Positions 6,914-15,590 are shown, counted from the first letter of the stretch. The stretch: 20,000 nucleotides of DNA from Prorocentrum cordatum (GCA_963575745.1 CAUYUJ010022077.1:2501-22500); one strand, 5' to 3'. The notes: generated by a model not told the origin, from the sequence alone. Made by a program: numbers and translations.

Positions 6914-9481
6914 CTACGCCTGCCCAGCGGTGATTCCCACCTCCTCAGCGCCGTCGCCCTTAGCAATCTCTGGAGCGACAAGCGGATCACCATCGCCGAT
7001 CAAGCCGCACACAAACTCGGCAGTGTCAGCACTGTCTTCGCAGTCGATGTCGATTGCATCCCCTGTGCCTCCCTGCTCGGTGTCTTCGAACTCGTGACCC
7101 ACGTGGAGGCGAGCTACCTTACGACACTGTTCCAAGAACCTATCGAGCGGCCACTTGAACTTCATCACGTTGCAGTCCCCGCAGCATGCCACCGTGGTAT
7201 CCACAGTGTAGACTCTGTGCGTAGAGTCCAAGCGGTCGAGGCCATTGAAGTGGCCCCTGTCATCGGGGCCCAATGTCTTCGGTTGCCGTGGCTCCTTGTG
7301 GCAATAGTAGCACTTCTGGGCCGTGATCCGATTGAACTCTTCGTTGGTGATGGAGTGGGTCTTCGTGTGCGTGCTCGAGGAGGTGATGTAGCAAGAACGC
7401 GAGCGCTTCGAGACGTTGTCCCTGAAGTGGTGCGGGTACTCTCCAAAATGCTCGCCTGGCGTGTGCATGGAAGCGATGTGCCGACACCTATTTACGAAGC
7501 CACCGATTGTGTGGTAGCCCTTCATCATATTGCACATTGAGCAGGCCGTCGTGACGTTCTCTTCCATGTATGGGCCCATGAAGCCGCCTCTCTCGGGCTT
7601 CTCGGTGCCCGCAGGCCATTTCCGCAACCTTGCCAGGCCGTGCCCGCCCGCGGGTGCCGCGGCGCCGCAGGTGACGCAATCCTTACGCATGAGCGCGCAG
7701 GCGCCGCGTTCAGACAGGAGGTAGGGCACCCCCTGCTTCTCGGCGCTGCGCCTGTAGGCCCTGATGCGCTGCAGCTGCGGCATCTCCCCGCAGCCCCTCA
7801 GGGAGTTTGCCGCGCCCCCTTGGGTGAAGGAGTCCCCCTTGATCCACATCGGCCGGCGGCACCTCGCACAGAGTGGCGCGCCTCCCGTAGGCTGATTCTT
7901 CTCTGGCGGCTCTGTCACTTCAGACGCAGGGTCAGCACAGGGCCCCTGGTCTGCCGTGGGCTGCTTGAGCTTGAAGAAGGACTGAAGACTCTTCTGCACG
8001 GTGGTGTCCTTTGTTCTCCGACAGGCGAAGCAGAGCACCTCCACGACGCTGCCTGCGCACCCAGCCTCCTCGTGTGCCTGCCTGTATTTAGTCGCCGAGG
8101 CCTTCTCCTCCTTGGGCTCCTTGTCCAGCGGGGCCTCCTCGGCTGCGACAGCGGGCAACTGCGGAGCCTCGCCCGCCCCACGCACGCAAGGTTCGGGCGC
8201 AGCGTCTGCTATTGAGGCTTCAATGTCGATGATGGGCTCCGCGGGGCTCCTCGTTGGTTCGGGCACGGCCGCACTCGAGGGAGGCCGCGGCGGAGGTGGC
8301 AATGCCGCTGGCAGCCCGGCGCCGCGTGAGGCCTCGCCAGAGACCTCCTCCGGTGCGGATGCAGGTCTGGCCCCAGGCAAGCCGAGCGACTCCAGCACGC
8401 ACGGAAGCCCTGCAAAGTGCGCACCGCCCAGGGCTGCCGCGGTCAGCCGCTGCTGCTCCGCCGCGGCCGCGAAGGCCGCCAGCGACCGCCCCTCCGCGTC
8501 GGCCTTTCGAGGCCTCTTCTTGGCCGACGACCCCGCCTCGGCAGCAACCGCAGAACCTCCCCCGTCGTCCTGCAGTGCCGTCGGCCGCCGCCGTGGGGCC
8601 TTGAGCCCAGCGCCGCGTGGGGCTTCGCCAGAGGCCTCCTCCAGTGCGGATGTTGGTCCGGCCCCCGGTAAGCAGAACGCCTCCAGCATGCACGGTAGCC
8701 CAGCAGAGTCCGCACCGCCCAGGGCTGCCGCGGTCAGCCGCTGCTGCTCCGCGGCGGCCGCGAAGGCCGCCTGCGGCCGCCCCTCCGCGTCGGCCTTCCG
8801 AGGCCTCTTCTTGGCCGACGACCCCGCCTCGGCAGCAGCCGCAGAGCCTCCCCCGCCGTCCTGCGGGCGGCGTGGACGGCGTGCGGCTGTCTCTGGCGTC
8901 GCCGGCGGCTCCGTCCTGGGCTCGGCCCCCGGAAGGCAGAAACTGCTGAGCTCGTCGAGAAGCTCGGCGTGGCTCAGCTCCGCCCTGGCCGGGTCCACGG
9001 GCGCCTCCGCCGCGGGGGGCGCAGAGGCCGGCATCGGCGGCGGCGCTGCCGCCTTGGCCTTGGCCTTGGCCTTGGCCTTGGCCTTAGCCTTCGCCGCTGA
9101 CGCGCCGCCCCGGCGCCCGCGTGTGCGAGTGCCCGGCGCCAGCTCCTCCGCCTTTAGAGGCTTCCTAAAGGGGGCCCGAGCAGATGGGGTCGGAGGATCG
9201 CGCCGCATCGCCGACACATCGGCGATGCATCGGCGATGCATCAGCGATGCACTGGCGGTGCATCGTCGACGTGGCTGATGCATCGGCGACGTCGGCGTGG
9301 AGGAACTCAGGCTCCGCATCGAGCCCGATCGCGGTCGAATCGTCGATGCGGAGAATGATCCTTCGACCCCATCTGTTCGGACCCCATCTTGGAGGCCTTG
9401 GGCCTTCGCGGCCGCTCCAGGTAGGCACAGGCCGTCGAGCTCGCGGAGGAGCTCGGCCTGGCTTTGCGGCTGCACCGCCAT
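6914..9481 (-). CDS. Tandem HNH/treble-clef-like zinc-module protein with CLPGA repeats (hypothetical)
   Basis: 855 residues from ATG 9481-9479 in GCC-ATG-GCG context, the first ATG of a frame that stays open upstream to about 9781; stop TAG. There is no intron. N-terminal half (1-480): Ala/Pro/Glu-rich, with four xLxxLxxxCLPGA-type motifs near residues 10-24, 172-186, 259-274 and 356-371 (the last has GLPGA); an (Ala-Lys)n run at 129-144; two KKRPRK nuclear-signal-like patches; and a 97-residue tandem duplication. C-terminal half: CxxC pairs at 484/487 and 538/541, then two related modules. Module A has C602xxC605 and C647xxC650-N; module B has C724xxC727, GLDRLD at 747-752 and C766-C767xxC770-N. 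Spacing is nearly equal (48 and 46), and each ends in FxxxCRxxAxxH. The C-x2-C / GLDRLD / CCxxCNxMK layout is that of HNH-type treble clefts. Module A has GLARLR where B has GLDRLD, so A may be non-catalytic. Probable nuclear DNA-binding or nuclease-like protein; the function is inferred. Confidence 0.72.
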   Translation of the reverse strand: MAVQPQSQAELLRELDGLCLPGAAAKAQGLQDGVRTDGVEGSFSASTIRPRSGSMRSLSSSTPTSPMHQPRRRCTASASLMHRRCIADVSAMRRDPPTPSARAPFRKPLKAEELAPGTRTRGRRGGASAAKAKAKAKAKAKAKAAAPPPMPASAPPAAEAPVDPARAELSHAELLDELSSFCLPGAEPRTEPPATPETAARRPRRPQDGGGGSAAAAEAGSSAKKRPRKADAEGRPQAAFAAAAEQQRLTAAALGGADSAGLPCMLEAFCLPGAGPTSALEEASGEAPRGAGLKAPRRRPTALQDDGGGSAVAAEAGSSAKKRPRKADAEGRSLAAFAAAAEQQRLTAAALGGAHFAGLPCVLESLGLPGARPASAPEEVSGEASRGAGLPAALPPPPRPPSSAAVPEPTRSPAEPIIDIEASIADAAPEPCVRGAGEAPQLPAVAAEEAPLDKEPKEEKASATKYRQAHEEAGCAGSVVEVLCFACRRTKDTTVQKSLQSFFKLKQPTADQGPCADPASEVTEPPEKNQPTGGAPLCARCRRPMWIKGDSFTQGGAANSLRGCGEMPQLQRIRAYRRSAEKQGVPYLLSERGACALMRKDCVTCGAAAPAGGHGLARLRKWPAGTEKPERGGFMGPYMEENVTTACSMCNMMKGYHTIGGFVNRCRHIASMHTPGEHFGEYPHHFRDNVSKRSRSCYITSSSTHTKTHSITNEEFNRITAQKCYYCHKEPRQPKTLGPDDRGHFNGLDRLDSTHRVYTVDTTVACCGDCNVMKFKWPLDRFLEQCRKVARLHVGHEFEDTEQGGTGDAIDIDCEDSADTAEFVCGLIGDGDPLVAPEIAKGDGAEEVGITAGQA
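8321..8902 (-). repeat. Tandem 291-bp (97-codon) duplication inside the coding region
   Basis: GCCGCGTG at 8321 recurs at 8612, and the following 290 bp align closely, including the KKRPRKADAEGR, AEQQRLTAAALGGA and LPGA segments. The duplication preserves frame. Copies differ at scattered positions, many in third codon positions (e.g. CGCCGCGGCC versus CGGCGGCCGC), which suggests that the protein sequence was kept under selection after duplication. Confidence 0.85.
9050..9094 (-). repeat. In-frame hexanucleotide (AAGGCC)n coding poly(Lys-Ala)
   Basis: The plus strand shows GCCTTGGCCTTGGCC-type units, six or seven in a row, read on the minus strand as alternating Ala-Lys codons (residues about 130-144 of the protein). 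Because the unit is six bases long, changes in copy number keep the frame. The result is a basic linker likely to vary in length. Confidence 0.85.
9176..9380. mobile_element. MITE-like palindromic element inside the coding frame
   Basis: The left arm 9176-9199 (CCGAGCAGATGGGGTCGGAG, then GATC) is the reverse complement of 9357-9380 with 22 of 24 positions matching. Complementarity continues inward around CCGCATCG (left 9203-9210; right about 9344-9351). The interior is a string of CATCGGCGATGCATCGG-type palindromes (9215-9290). The whole 205 bp lies in the open frame of the zinc-module gene and supplies about 68 residues (35-102 in ATG numbering), a Ser/Arg/Met/His-rich patch unlike its flanks. 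No clear target-site duplication was found. A related CATCGGCGATACATCG cluster lies at 16480-16520. Confidence 0.62.
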
Positions 9482-9859
9482 GGCAGCACGACTGGCGCGC
9501 GCGCCCGCGGAGCGTCGCTGCCCGAGCCGGACTGATTGCGCATCCTCGCTTCTCCTTGTCCTCGTTGTCCTCCTCCTCTGTCCTCCACCTCGTCCTGATC
9601 CTCCGCCTCCCTCCCAACAACCTCCTTGTCCCTCCTCCTCCTCTCCTCCTTCCTGCCCCTGCCCCTCCTCCTCAGCCTCCTCCTCCTCCTCCTCAATTCT
9701 TTCCTTCCGAGTACTCCTCCTTGCCGCATCCCCGCACGTGTCGGTAGGGCGGGGCGGGCGTTTCGCCTGAGACAACCTCACAACTTATGATCCTGAAGCC
9801 TCACATTTGCACGAGTTTCAAAACACATCATGTCCAACATGTGGCGCGCGCAATATTGC
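9482..9859 (-). other. 5' flank of the zinc-module gene; CTC-rich, open in frame
   Basis: Upstream of the chosen ATG the minus-strand frame remains open for about 100 codons, giving an EEEEEEAEEEGQGQEGGEEE-type string from a CCTCCTCCT tract (plus strand 9560-9700). The only possible start at its far end is GTG, so I treat it as 5' UTR or leader. If trans-splicing applies, the spliced-leader acceptor should fall here; several AG sites follow pyrimidine-poor sequence and none stands out. Confidence 0.4.
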
Positions 9860-10805
9860 CGCGCAGATTCGCCTTACAAGTTCGTAGCAGCTTCAGGGAT
9901 GGAACACAGGCCGTTTTCAACATGTGTGCCTTGACTTGACGCATCGCTCATTCTTTTTTGCCAGTTGCAACATCTTCAGGGATGGAGCACAGGTCGTTTT
10001 CAAAGTGTGGCTCTCGACTTGGCGCCGCACATATTACCTTCAACATATGCAGCTGATTGAAGAATGCAGCAGGTTGTTTTCAACATGTGGCGTTCGACTT
10101 AGTGCCGCGCGCATTCCTCTAAAACTACTGCAACGGTTTCAGGGATGGAGGGCGATTTGTTTGTTTCAAGCTGTGGCGTTCGCCCTGAGCGCCGTGCGCA
10201 TTTGCCTTTAACAGGTGCAGCGGTTCACAGGATGTAAGGGGTGCGGATCGTTTTTTAAAGGGTGGCTCTCACTCTGGCGTCGCACACATTCGTCCTACAA
10301 TTTGGTAGCAACTTCAGGGATGGAAAAGGGACGGTTTCCAACATGTGGCTCTCGCCGTAGCAGCGCGACAAACCGTCTTACTCGTTTACAGCAGGTGCAG
10401 GGATTGAGAACATGCCATTTTGAAATAGTGTATTATCGTAGCGCTGCGCGCATTCGTCCTAAGCATCTGCAGCAGTTTCGAAGGTGGGGTACAGGTCGCT
10501 TGTTTTAATGTGGGTCTCGACTCAGCGCCGCGCGCATGTCTCCTAAACTACTGCAGCCGCGTCAAGGATGGAATGCAGGTCGTGTCCAACATGTGACTCT
10601 CGCCTTGGCGCCGCGCGCATGTCTCCTAAACTACTGCAGCGGTTTCAGAGATGGGGGGCGTGATTTGTGTTTCAAACTGTAGCGTTCGCCCTGAGCGCAG
10701 CGCACACTCGCCTTTCACAGATGCAGCGGTTCACAGGATTGAAGGGGTGGGGGTCGTTTTCAAAGGGTGGCTTTCACTCTGGCGCCGCACACATTCGTCC
10801 TACAA
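9860..10805. repeat. 80-90-bp satellite with about 505-bp higher-order repeat (left block)
   Basis: The unit consensus reads roughly GCAGCnnnTTCAGGGATGG - AnnnCAGGTCGTTTTCAACATGTGGCTCTCG - CTTGGCGCCGCGCACATTCGTCCTACAACT. Units begin near 9889, 9968, 10050, 10131, 10215, 10306, 10391, 10470, 10551, 10636 and 10722. Adjacent units are diverged, but units six apart are much closer: the pair at 10124-10300 is repeated at 10630-10805 (offset 505-506). Open frames across it contain only repeat translation. The array resumes after an inserted element at 11409. Confidence 0.85.
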
Positions 10806-11408
10806 TATCCCACCAACCATGTGGGCGGCGGGTGGTCTAACGAGGGTCTCTTTCCTCTTCCACAACCCCTCTTCCCTTCGGAGAGGGGAGCCCTCCCCCT
10901 CCCCTCCCTGAGGTCTTTTGGGAAGGGGGGCGAAGTGACAGGGGCTCGTTTTCTTCGGCCCCTGGATGGGCCAATGTTTGGAACCCCTCACGAGGATCGT
11001 GGCCTCCGAAGGGGGGAAGGAAATCGATGACCTCCCCCCCTCTTTTGACTGACCGCCTCCAAGATGGCCCCGAGAGGCCCTCCAGGGAGGCCCTCAAGAA
11101 AACTCTAAGGGCGCCCCAATGAGCCCCAAGATGCCTCCAAGAGGCACTCGATAGGCACCCACGAGGCCCCCGAGCGGCCTCAGGGAGCCCAAGATGGCAT
11201 CCAAAATGGCTCAATATAGCCCAAGCTGGCTCAAGATGGCTCCCAAGATGCTCCAAGAAGCCCCAAGACCGCTTCAAGACTGCTCACGATGGCCACGGAG
11301 CCTCCCCATGAGACCGCCAAGAAACCAACATCCTTTGACTATACTTGTCTCTTCCTCTCCCTCCGTCAATTCTAATGGGCGTCGTTTCTGGATGGGCTGG
11401 TGGGGATA
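10806..11408. mobile_element. About 603-bp element inserted in the higher-order satellite, CCAAGAGG-type core
   Basis: The left terminus TATCCCACCAACCAT (10806-10820) is a near inverted copy of the right terminus ATGGGCTGGTGGGGATA (11392-11408). The left flank ends CGTCCTACAA and the right flank carries GCGTCACGACTTGTAAC, which looks like a second, diverged copy of the same satellite position, i.e. a possible 9-10 bp target duplication. The interior has a GGAGAGGGGAGCC-rich left part and, at 11055-11330, a CCAAGATGGC/CCAAGAGGCC degenerate repeat like that at 4690-5400. There is no coding capacity. The right-end segment CTAATGGGCGTCGTTTCTGG matches the right end of that other block. Non-autonomous mobile element by structure; class unknown. 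Confidence 0.65.
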
Positions 11409-12290
11409 TGCGACGCGTCACGACTTGTAACAACTTCAAGGATGGAGAGGGGTGAGTTCCAACATGTGGCGCTGGCCGCAGCAGCGCGACAAACCGTCTT
11501 ACTCGCTTACAGCAGGTTTAGGAATGGAGAACATGTCATGTTCAAATAGTGTGTCTTGTCTTAGCGCTGCGCGCATTCGTCTTTAATATCTGCAACATGT
11601 TCAAAGGTAGAACACAATTCGCTTGTTTAACTGTGGATCTCGAATCAAGGCCGCGCGCTTTATCTCAAACGTTTGTAACCACCTCAAGGACGAACTTCAG
11701 GTCGTTCTCAACATGTGACTCTCGATTTAGCGCCGCGCGTATGTCTTGAACTACTGCAGCGGTTTCAGGGATGGAGGGCGGTTTCTGCTCAAACTGTCAC
11801 ATTCGCCTGAACGCCGCGCACACTCGCCTGCAAATGTGCACTGGTTACACAATAAACGGGGGAATCCGTTGTCACATAAGGTAGCTCCCAAGTTGGCGCC
11901 GCACACGTTTGTCTTACAAACTTGTACCAGCTTCGGAGATGGGTGGGGGGAGGTTTTCAACATGTAGACCTCGCCCCAGCGGCGCGCACATTCGTGCTAC
12001 ACTTTTCCAGCAACTTCAGGGGTGCGAGCTGGGGCGTTTTCGAGATGGCGTTCTGGCCCTAAGACGTTGCAATAGCTTCGCGGAAGGAGTGCGGCTCCCT
12101 TTCAATCGGTGGCTCGCGCCTCGGCACCGCGCACGTTCGTCCCAAAAGCGTGCAACATCTTCAAACACTGAGCACTGGTCGTTTTCGGAAGAGTGCTCTC
12201 GTCTCAACGCCGCGCGCACCCCTTATTTGCACGCAGCGTTTCGCAGGATGGGGGACTGTGTCCCCTTTCAAATGGGCGCATCGCTGGAGC
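11409..12290. repeat. 80-90-bp satellite, right block
   Basis: It continues the left block in phase: units near 11431, 11505, 11590, 11672, 11756, 11842, 11928, 12010, 12070, 12150 and 12230. The first four match left-block units 10306-10551 in order, including the distinctive CAGCGCGACAAACCGTCTTACTCG phrase (10361-10384 and 11486-11509). Unit identity decays to the right of about 12000, and the array fades out by about 12290. Confidence 0.8.
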
Positions 12291-12880
12291 CCCCGTGCAT
12301 CTCAGAGGCCCGAAGATTCAGACCATGCAGCGCTGCACGGGCGCAGGGCGGATATCTGCCTCAAAACGGAGCAGTCGCTCGAGACTGCCTCGAACTTCAT
12401 GACCGTTAGCGTAAGCTTGCGAGCGGTCTAGAGGGCAGAAAATCCACCCCGATAAGAACCACCCCGACACGCGAAGCCGTCGAGTAAACGCACCCAAAGA
12501 AGGAATCAAACAGGCCAGGGCTGTTTAGTAAACGCCCAGGGCCGTTTAGTAAACGCCAATTGTCCGGTCCGGGAGGTTCTTCCTCCCTTGACAGTTGCAC
12601 GGATGGGGCGAGAGGCCCTTGTTCGAACTCAGTTTTCCAGCTGGACGCCCAGCTGAGTGCAGTTTCTCACGTTCCTGGCTATGCGCCAGAGAGGTGCAAG
12701 ACGACTCGGTTTCAACGCCAGGCAATCGACAAAATGGTAGGCCCACCTGTGCTGGCCTTTTTCGAGGGGGGTGGGTGCACTTCTTGTGCTGACAAGGGAG
12801 ACTTCTGGAACGTACGAGAAGGGGACCTTGGAGGACGGGAGGATGTATTGCAGCATCGCTAATGCATATTTGATTCACTC
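12291..12880. other. Gene-poor spacer with a 21-bp palindromic repeat pair
   Basis: There is no supported gene. At 12515-12535 and 12536-12556 the 21-mer CCAGGGCyGTTTAGTAAACGC stands twice in tandem, differing at one base. Each copy contains the perfect palindrome GTTTAGTAAAC (12523-12533 and 12544-12554), and a half-site GAGTAAACGC occurs at 12482-12491. Such spaced palindromes can be protein-binding sites or cruciform-prone repeats. The rest is mixed-composition sequence. Confidence 0.5.
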
Positions 12881-13536
12881 TGGTCCACGTCCTCCAAATC
12901 TTCCTCCTGCTCCTCCTCCTTCCTTCTCTGCATCTTCCAGGAGGCGGGTGGGGGGGGGATCGGGAGGGAGGGATTGGGGACAGACGAGGTCATGCCTTCG
13001 TTCAGTGTGTATTTTCCATTTCCTGGTGGCGAGGGATGGGGATTCTTGGAGGTCCCACGCGGTTCTAGGGGGGCCATCTCCTCCACCCTGCTCACAATCT
13101 TCGCCTCCTCCTCGCTCCGCCTCCTCGCTCCGCCTCCTCGCTCCACCCCCCCCTCCTCCGGCGCCAACTCGAGGCATTTCCTCACCGGAGCCTGCGCGCC
13201 CGCGCTGAGGTGCCCACAGCGCTGACCCGAGGGGCGCGGCCTTCTGAGAAGGCAAAGGACTTCTTGAGAGCCCTCCCATCTTCCAATAAGTCGTCCGAAA
13301 AAAACCTCCAGTTCCCTCCAAGAATCCCCGTGCCGTCTGTGAAAACCGACCCCCCCCCCCTCCCCCTTCGGAGTCGCGGGCGTTTCCGGCACCGCAGACC
13401 ATGGTGAAGCTCCCCCCCGTGCACTGGTCGGGACGTCCATCGGGTCAAGAGCGCTGTGGAGGACAAGAGGAGGGCATGTCACGCTGCAACACCTCGGTGA
13501 ACGACGTTCGCGCTTAAATGGGACCAGGATCGACAT
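12859..13536 (-). CDS. Weak candidate ORF, 225 residues
   Basis: A minus-strand frame is open for 225 codons. Its C-terminal part has a charged segment (VRKCLELAPEEGG, then SEEEAKIVSRVEEMAPLEP) and an acidic tail rich in Glu, Asp and Gln, coming from a CCTCCTCCT tract at about 12895-12925. The middle runs over GA-rich low-complexity DNA (13090-13160: GCCTCCTCGCTCC repeated three times), which keeps other frames open as well. No domain was recognised and there is no start with convincing context. I include it only because the middle is less repetitive than other open frames here. Confidence 0.15.
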   Translation of the reverse strand: MSILVPFKRERRSPRCCSVTCPPLVLHSALDPMDVPTSARGGASPWSAVPETPATPKGEGGGVGFHRRHGDSWRELEVFFGRLIGRWEGSQEVLCLLRRPRPSGQRCGHLSAGAQAPVRKCLELAPEEGGVERGGGARRRSEEEAKIVSRVEEMAPLEPRGTSKNPHPSPPGNGKYTLNEGMTSSVPNPSLPIPPPPASWKMQRRKEEEQEEDLEDVDQSESNMH

Positions 13537-13539
13537 ATA

Positions 13540-15170
13540 GCACTCAACGCATGATCACCACTTTGTTGACGCTCTCATCTCACCTCATTCCCAGGTTGGT
13601 GCACCCCCAGATGATTCAGAATGTCTTACGCGTCTCAACCTGGTATCTGGCAGAACTTAACCATTGATGCAGTGCCCCGACCTCTGTCTTCAATCCCTAG
13701 GACTGTCTCCAGACTTGAATCATGTTCCCTGCCACCTGGAAGAGCCTAAGTTCTGAGTCATACGACATGTCGTATTGTGAAGGGCCACCCTCTATAGTTT
13801 GGATTTGCTGCTGAGTCATGGGAGGGCCTTCTCGTCTGCATTAAAAGTGACTCGGTCGACCCGGTCTTCACGGATGATGACGATGTTCATGTCGGCTCCC
13901 TGTGCACGACAGAGTGTTGTTTGACTGTCGCGTTGTAATGGCTGCATTTCCGTTTGCAAGAGCATGTGGTTCCCGCCAGCCAATCTTCTTTCATTCACGT
14001 CTTGCCCCCGCGATCGGACTGGTGAGACGCAACGTCCTCCCACCATTGGGATCTGCCATTCTTTCGCCAGCTTACCCTGATTTCTACTTTTGGCAGTAGG
14101 GCATGACGGTTCTTCTAAGCCCGCCTGCATGTTGGGTCTCCGTCTGTGGCCATCGATGTTTCACTTCGCCTGGCCCTGGGCATAGTGCCCATCTTCTGTC
14201 ATGCCAGGCATCCCCAGACATGCAGGCCCGACCAATGCGGATGTTGAGTAGCGGCTGTCGCACGGTTGATCCCATTCATGCAGATCGAGAAGTAGCATCT
14301 GTCTCTTTGATGCAGCTCAGGAGAATTGTAATCGCACAATCAGCTCGCCACACGTCTGTGCTTACACGTTGTCACCTTGGGTCGTCCACTGAAGGGTGCT
14401 TGCAGCAGCCTTACCCCATCTTCTCTTTGCTTACTGCCTAGAGCCACCCCCTATCGTCCTCCCTCGATGTTGAAGCAGGCGCCGCCTCGAGCCAATCTTG
14501 GGATCCTCCTCATCACACCTGACACGTTCATGACCCTCTGTTGGGGCTCTTGGTGCCTCAAGCTCGAGGTGCGAGGGTTATGGACGGATTCGTGATCCTT
14601 CGGTCTCTCTGCACTGGCCCCTGGCTGCGTGCAGGTACTTTCGGACACGGGGTTTCCGCCCTCCTGAGCCTATGTTCGTCTCCTGGGGCCTTGGGCGCAA
14701 GAGTCTCCCCAACCTAGCGGGAGCCATTTTCCCCAGGCCGGTCTCCCACTGCCATTTTGGCTATCCCTGCCCTTCGACTATGATGCATGTATCTCTCCAT
14801 GTTTAGCTCGAGGACCTCAGCGCTGGCCCATTCATGTGGCAAATGGACTGCTCATCAACGTGTGTACTATCCGCCACTGGGGGGCGGGGCAACGACTTCT
14901 TAGGATGGTGCTATGATCATGATTTCCACGCGAGTTGATCCCAGCTGGTGAGAAGTATCTACCTGGCCGCCCTGCCCGCGTCCGCCTTTTCTCCTCAAGT
15001 TTCTCGCAGCCAGGCGCGACCCCAATCAGGACGGCCCTCTGGTCCTAGGGGGTCCAGATGGCTGAGCAAGGCCTTGACCCTCACACTTAGATTGCTCGGT
15101 CGCACGTGTTGATGTGCCTTCCATTGCCACCCAGGGGCATGCACATGCAAAGCTCCGAATGCACCTAATC
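13540..15170. other. Long non-repetitive stretch without a recognised gene
   Basis: About 1.6 kb differs from everything around it: balanced base composition, no tandem structure, no purine/pyrimidine tracts, and all frames broken by frequent stops (the longest open piece is about 100 codons, minus strand 13816-14130, ending DRVTFNADEKALP). CCATTTTC/GCCATTTTGG phrases near 14725-14760 are the only internal echo noticed. Candidates are intron or intergenic DNA of an adjacent gene, or a decayed retroelement body. No domain was recognised in any frame. Confidence 0.4.
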
Positions 15171-15179
15171 GACTCAAGT

Positions 15180-15370
15180 TCCCTCCTCGCTCCAACGAGT
15201 AGCCCCTCCCCTGCGTTCTCGTTGGCCTGCTCCCTCCTCGCCTTCTCCCTCCCCCCCTCCCTCTCGTCCTCCCCCCGTCCCTCCTTCCGATCGCTCCCTA
15301 CCTGTGTCCCTGCCCGTCTCCCTCCCTTCCTTCTCTCCCTGCCTCCCCCTCCTCCCTCTACAACTAGACA
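15180..15370. repeat. Pyrimidine-rich tract (CTCCCTCCT type)
   Basis: The plus strand is largely C/T with CTCCCTCCTCGC and CCTCCCTCTC phrases. CTCGCTCCAACGAGTAGCC / GCGTTCTCGTTGGCC forms a loose inverted pair at its left end (about 15187-15225). Frames through it are low complexity. Confidence 0.6.
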
Positions 15371-15477
15371 TGAACCGTTACACATTTTGAATAACGCTGT
15401 CCAGAAGATGCCCGGTCCTGGACTGAAAACATTGATCAGTCTTACGATTTGTTGTGGAATCGGATTGTTTGCGGAGT

Positions 15478-15590
15478 TTCAAAATGGTGCCCCCGCTGCA
15501 GCGTGGGCCTCATTTTCGGATCGGCGCGCTGCTCCCACCTTTCGGAATGGCGCTCTCGCCCCAGCGTGGGCAAATTTTCTGGACCCGAGT
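15478..15590. repeat. Diverged copies of the GCTGCAGCG repeat seen at the window end
   Basis: GTGCCCCCGCTGCAGCGTGG at 15487 and GCGCTCTCGCCCCAGCGTGG at 15550 stand 63 bp apart and share CATTTTCGG / AATTTTCTGG continuations. Read in the opposite sense, the array at 19848-20000 carries CCCCCGCTGCAACGCTGG followed by CTTCATTTCCG. The similarity suggests one dispersed family in opposite orientations, with strong divergence here. Confidence 0.45.

Noticed and set aside
6782-7540. 252-codon plus-strand open frame opposite the zinc-module gene
   Set aside because: It is the antisense shadow of a better-supported coding frame with clear CxxC modules on the minus strand.
8001-9278. 425-codon plus-strand open frame opposite the N-terminal half of the gene
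   Set aside because: Ala/Ser/Gly-rich antisense shadow. The minus frame is preferred because it continues unbroken into the zinc modules and starts at an ATG in good context.
13240-13262. CTTCTGAGAAGGC shared with positions 70-82
   Set aside because: A 13-base self-complementary match with no wider homology; likely coincidence.
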